NCBI GenBank assembly: GCA_963779735.1
Contig: CAVZZJ010000006.1
Span: 496,001-560,000 of the forward strand
Direction: 5' to 3'
Length of the DNA: 64,000 nucleotides
Origin: Bog-473 sp963779735
GTDB lineage: Bacteria; Actinomycetota; Acidimicrobiia; Acidimicrobiales; RAAP-2
Shown: in pieces, positions 61,543 through 64,000 of the stretch
Numbering within the stretch: the stretch's first letter is position 1
Layout of the letters: each line of letters begins with the position of its first letter
Notes under the pieces: generated by a model
Databases searched by the model: none
Seen by the model: the letters and a program-made list of their open reading frames with translations, nothing else
What the model was told of the DNA's origin: nothing
Program-made: the position numbers and the translations under genes

Positions 61543-62514
61543 TCAACTATCTGGCGGCATCTCCGTGCGGTAGAGCCTCCGGTCGGGAGACTTTGCTGCG
61601 ACCACCCGAAGCACCTCGGCCATGTGATCGACCAGGAGCCAGTGCCCTTCGCCTGCACAAAGGTGCAATGTGGCAGACGGAATGGTCGATTCCTGGCCAT
61701 GGGCATGTGCGACAGGCACATTGCGATCAAGCTCGCCGTGCCATATGTGAATCGGCGTCTCGATATCTTGTAGTTCGAAGCCCCAATCGCGGATACAGAT
61801 CGCCATATCCTGGATCGACGTTCGCAGGGTTTCGTAGTTGAACGTCGCTGCTTCTGCTACGAGATTGGCATGGATCTCAGGTCGAGAAACAACTACAGCA
61901 TCACACTCTGGCAACATCTGCCGCATCATCCGATCTACCTCACGTTCGGGATGTCGTCGTGCGTGCCGCAGCATTGGAGCCACAAGCGGGATTGCCAGGA
62001 GGCCCATGCCAAGAGCAACCCCGTCGAGGTTGGACGGCCAATGGCGGTAAAGGGCTGTCTGGATGCGGTTAGAGAGAAGCATCCCCTCAGTGATCGGTGT
62101 GCGGGCCTGCGGTGCAAAACCACTGAGGACCCCGCAACCTAGGAGCCGCCGCGACAGGAAACGAGCGCAGGCCAGTGCGTGAGGGCCACCCGCCGAGTGC
62201 CCAATGACCCCGAACCGTTCCAGACCCAAGTGGTAAGCCAGCTGGCTGACATCGTCCGGCCAATCCGAAAGACTTCGGCGTGGGTGATAGGCGCTGTGAC
62301 CGTATCCCGGTCGGTCAACTCCGATAACCCGAACTCCACACTTCAGTGCGGTGGCGTGATAGACGGCGAAGTCCGTCCCTCTCCCTGGCGAGCCGTGCAG
62401 GGCTATGACGGGGGTTCCACCGGGATCTCCGACTTCCATCCATGCGAGGTCCCGGCGGTCAGCCAGTTGGATCACCCTCGTCTCGGGAAGTGATCTCATC
62501 CCGTGCTCGTCCAT
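61543..62514 (-). CDS. alpha/beta fold hydrolase
   Basis: A 323-aa hydrolase. Oxyanion motif ALHGSPGRGTDF (about 38-49), nucleophile in GVIGHSAGGPHALA (about 103-116), Asp in WHGELDRNVP and His in CAGEGHWLL. Base composition is visibly lower in GC than neighbouring genes, consistent with arrival on the element at tRNA-Arg. Substrate unknown; the family includes haloperoxidase-like and ester hydrolases. Confidence 0.88.
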   Translation of the reverse strand: MDEHGMRSLPETRVIQLADRRDLAWMEVGDPGGTPVIALHGSPGRGTDFAVYHATALKCGVRVIGVDRPGYGHSAYHPRRSLSDWPDDVSQLAYHLGLERFGVIGHSAGGPHALACARFLSRRLLGCGVLSGFAPQARTPITEGMLLSNRIQTALYRHWPSNLDGVALGMGLLAIPLVAPMLRHARRHPEREVDRMMRQMLPECDAVVVSRPEIHANLVAEAATFNYETLRTSIQDMAICIRDWGFELQDIETPIHIWHGELDRNVPVAHAHGQESTIPSATLHLCAGEGHWLLVDHMAEVLRVVAAKSPDRRLYRTEMPPDS

Positions 62515-62550
62515 TGCACCACTATTCCACCCGTAGTGTCGCGAGCACCT

Positions 62551-63048
62551 CTACCTGCGGGTGGCCGCGACCTGCCATGCCAGGGCTCCGGCGGGGTCCC
62601 AGGTGAGGTCGCTGAAGCAGAGCATGTGATAGCGACCACCCTGCGGGACTACTTCAGCCAGGCTGCCAACGTAGCGCTCGCGCTTGCCGTCATCGAGGAC
62701 GTGGAAGAGACCGCAGTCGAGGACGGTGTCGAACTGCTCACCGAGATCAACGAGGCGAAGGGCATCTGCGACGACGAAGCGCACGTCCACGCCTCGTTCG
62801 GTCACCTTCGTCTTGGCCAGCTCGATGGCCCGTACCGACATGTCGACCCTAACCGCTTCGTAGCCCAGTGACGCCGCCATAAGAGCGTGCTCGCCGGTGC
62901 CACAACCGACATCGAGCAACCGACCAGGTCCCCTGCCGTGGCCAGGTGGTCGAAAGCTGGCTGGGTCGCCCGATGTCTCACGCTGGGGTACCGACCGCGT
63001 AGATGGCATCGAAGTCGTGGGGTGGATGGCGTTTGCGACCTTCGGGAG
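62551..63048 (-). pseudogene. class I SAM methyltransferase remnant, frameshifted
   Basis: The SAM-binding core LLDVGCGTGEHALMAASLGYEAVRVDMS and CGLFHVLDD are intact in one frame. The expected preceding segment QPAFDHLATAGDLVG is encoded in another frame, joined at about 62925 in a GGTCGGTT context. Loss of a 4-bp TCGG copy would explain it. The C-terminus after CFSDL diverges (TWDPAGALAWQVAATRR), suggesting 3' loss too. Similar methyltransferases occur widely in actinobacteria. The 63050-63430 stretch upstream holds no gene I can support. Confidence 0.75.
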
Positions 63049-63430
63049 GAGGTGAGGCACAGCCAGTCCCGGGGGAATGTTAGGTCTGGGAGGGTCATGC
63101 GGTGACATGCCCCCGAACGGGTCGGGCTGCGTCCAGTCTCCTCGCCGCGGGATAGCCCAGACTCTCAGCCGGGCTCGGGGAGTGGCTACGCCCCGTACAC
63201 CATGGGGACACCTCAATCCGGTATCCGCTGATCTCGTCGCGGTTGCGTCATCGGTCCAACGCCGCTCGCGAAAAAGCAGCACCCACGGTCAACCGACGGT
63301 CTATGACGGCTAGTGATCCTGCGATTCGACCAGCTCCCTGTCCTCCCCCAGCAACCCGGCAGCGCGGCCGTTACGATGGTGAGAGCATTCATGCCGGGTC
63401 CGCCGTTGGCAGGCCCACAGATGGGAGTTG

Positions 63431-63709
63431 ATGGCCATGCCGAAGTACGTCATCGAGCGGGACCTGCCGGGCGCGGGAAAGCTGTCGGCGGAGGAGTTGC
63501 GGTCGATCAGCCAGCAGTCCAACAAAGTGCTCGCGGACCTAGGACCGAGCATCCATTGGCTCACTAGCTATGTCACCGACGACAAGATCTACTGCGTCTA
63601 CGTCGCACCGGACAAGGACATCATAGCGGAGCACGCGCGCTGCGGTGGGTTCCCGGCAACCGTCATTACCGAAGTGGCGGCAGTGATCGACCCGTCGACC
63701 GGAGACTGA
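63431..63709 (+). CDS. DUF4242-like small protein (nickel-binding SCO4226 type)
   Basis: A 92-aa ferredoxin-like-fold protein. PKYVIERDLPGAGKLSAEEL opens the family, then IHWLTSYVTDDKIYCVYVAPDKDIIAEHARCGGFPATVITEV. A Streptomyces member (SCO4226) binds nickel. The AEHARCGGFP stretch has the His and Cys most likely to be ligands. GGGAG lies 5 nt before the ATG. From 63710 to the right edge I see no supportable gene. Confidence 0.8.
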   Translation: MAMPKYVIERDLPGAGKLSAEELRSISQQSNKVLADLGPSIHWLTSYVTDDKIYCVYVAPDKDIIAEHARCGGFPATVITEVAAVIDPSTGD

Positions 63710-64000
63710 AGGTACGTGCTGCCCGGAGCGGAGCGCTGAGCGAGCCACAAGATGAGTCTGGAGGTGGAGGACCGAGACTATGGTCGGGTCCGACTGCGCC
63801 CCCGCATTTCTTGAGGTGTTCGACGACGACGAATGAGCGCTCGTCAGTGACTGGCCCAGCACGCCGGGAAGTGGGCGTGGCCGTTCGGCACCATGGTGGC
63901 ACGCGATTCCGGGGGAATCGGCATCTGCCGATGGAGAGAATGCGACGGTCTACGAGGCATGAGGCCGTGGTTGGTGGTACCTGTGTCGGTGGTAGACGAC

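Noticed and set aside
63710..64000. Genes at the right edge
   Set aside because: Short frames on both strands show no family motif, plausible start or Shine-Dalgarno.

Overview
The window is high-GC DNA from an actinobacterium. Mycobacterium-like catabolic genes, a group 1h [NiFe] hydrogenase cluster, many GTG starts with 1-8 bp gene overlaps, and a secreted protein with C-terminal GYWLVxxDGGVFxFG repeats together suggest class Acidimicrobiia. That class placement is an inference from gene content, not a phylogeny.

Layout. (1) 1-12.4 kb is a lipid, steroid or terpenoid-like catabolic island: enoyl-CoA hydratase, TauD dioxygenase, a leftward SnoaL/acyl-CoA dehydrogenase x2/PPOX/SDR operon, a rightward SDR/SDR/P450 operon, TetR, AhpD-like and SnoaL-like proteins. 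A perfect 22-bp inverted repeat lies in the divergent promoter. (2) 11.7-17.5 kb has a DinB-like gene behind a ten-copy 7-bp repeat, an anchored Thr/Pro-rich protein, beta-carbonic anhydrase, an HSL-type esterase, an IS481 remnant beside tRNA-Lys and a single-chain EtfB-EtfA fusion. (3) 17.9-24.3 kb has acetyl-CoA synthetase, two small membrane proteins, a thioesterase, a methyltransferase, an aldehyde dehydrogenase and an RraA-like protein. (4) 24.3-41.4 kb is the hydrogenase region. One long leftward operon (hhyS-hhyL-NifU-like-DUF5947-DUF6084-unknown-protease-YceI-hypC-small protein-hypD-hypF-SIS/HypC fusion-SIS-hypE) faces a rightward PadR-YceI fusion, with a PAS-only protein and hypAB beyond it. 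(5) 41.4-48.3 kb links a glyoxylate reductase-like enzyme, a cupin and a ureidoglycolate lyase-like protein to a branched-chain-amino-acid-type ABC importer with a LivH-LivM fusion. (6) 48.3-60.3 kb has rlmN, an AcuI-like reductase, an acyl-CoA ligase, TetR, a c-di-GMP-I riboswitch ahead of a secreted CAP/repeat protein, peptidase E, a 2-hydroxyacid dehydrogenase, an FGGY kinase, a Zn alcohol dehydrogenase and an SDR. (7) 60.3-64 kb has tRNA-His and tRNA-Arg followed by a broken tyrosine integrase, a hydrolase, a broken methyltransferase and a DUF4242 protein: a decayed integrative element at tRNA-Arg.

How it works together. The hydrogenase should oxidise H2 at trace levels in the cytoplasm (no Tat signal; Cys/Asp proximal cluster motif) and pass electrons to quinone. 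All core maturases HypA-F and an endopeptidase are present. The most novel-looking parts are the PadR-YceI fusion regulator paired with a free YceI, the SIS-HypC fusion beside a second SIS protein, and two paralogous pairs of tiny membrane proteins, one pair inside the hydrogenase operon and one beside acsA. Several genes carry homopolymer frameshifts that may be real or assembly errors.
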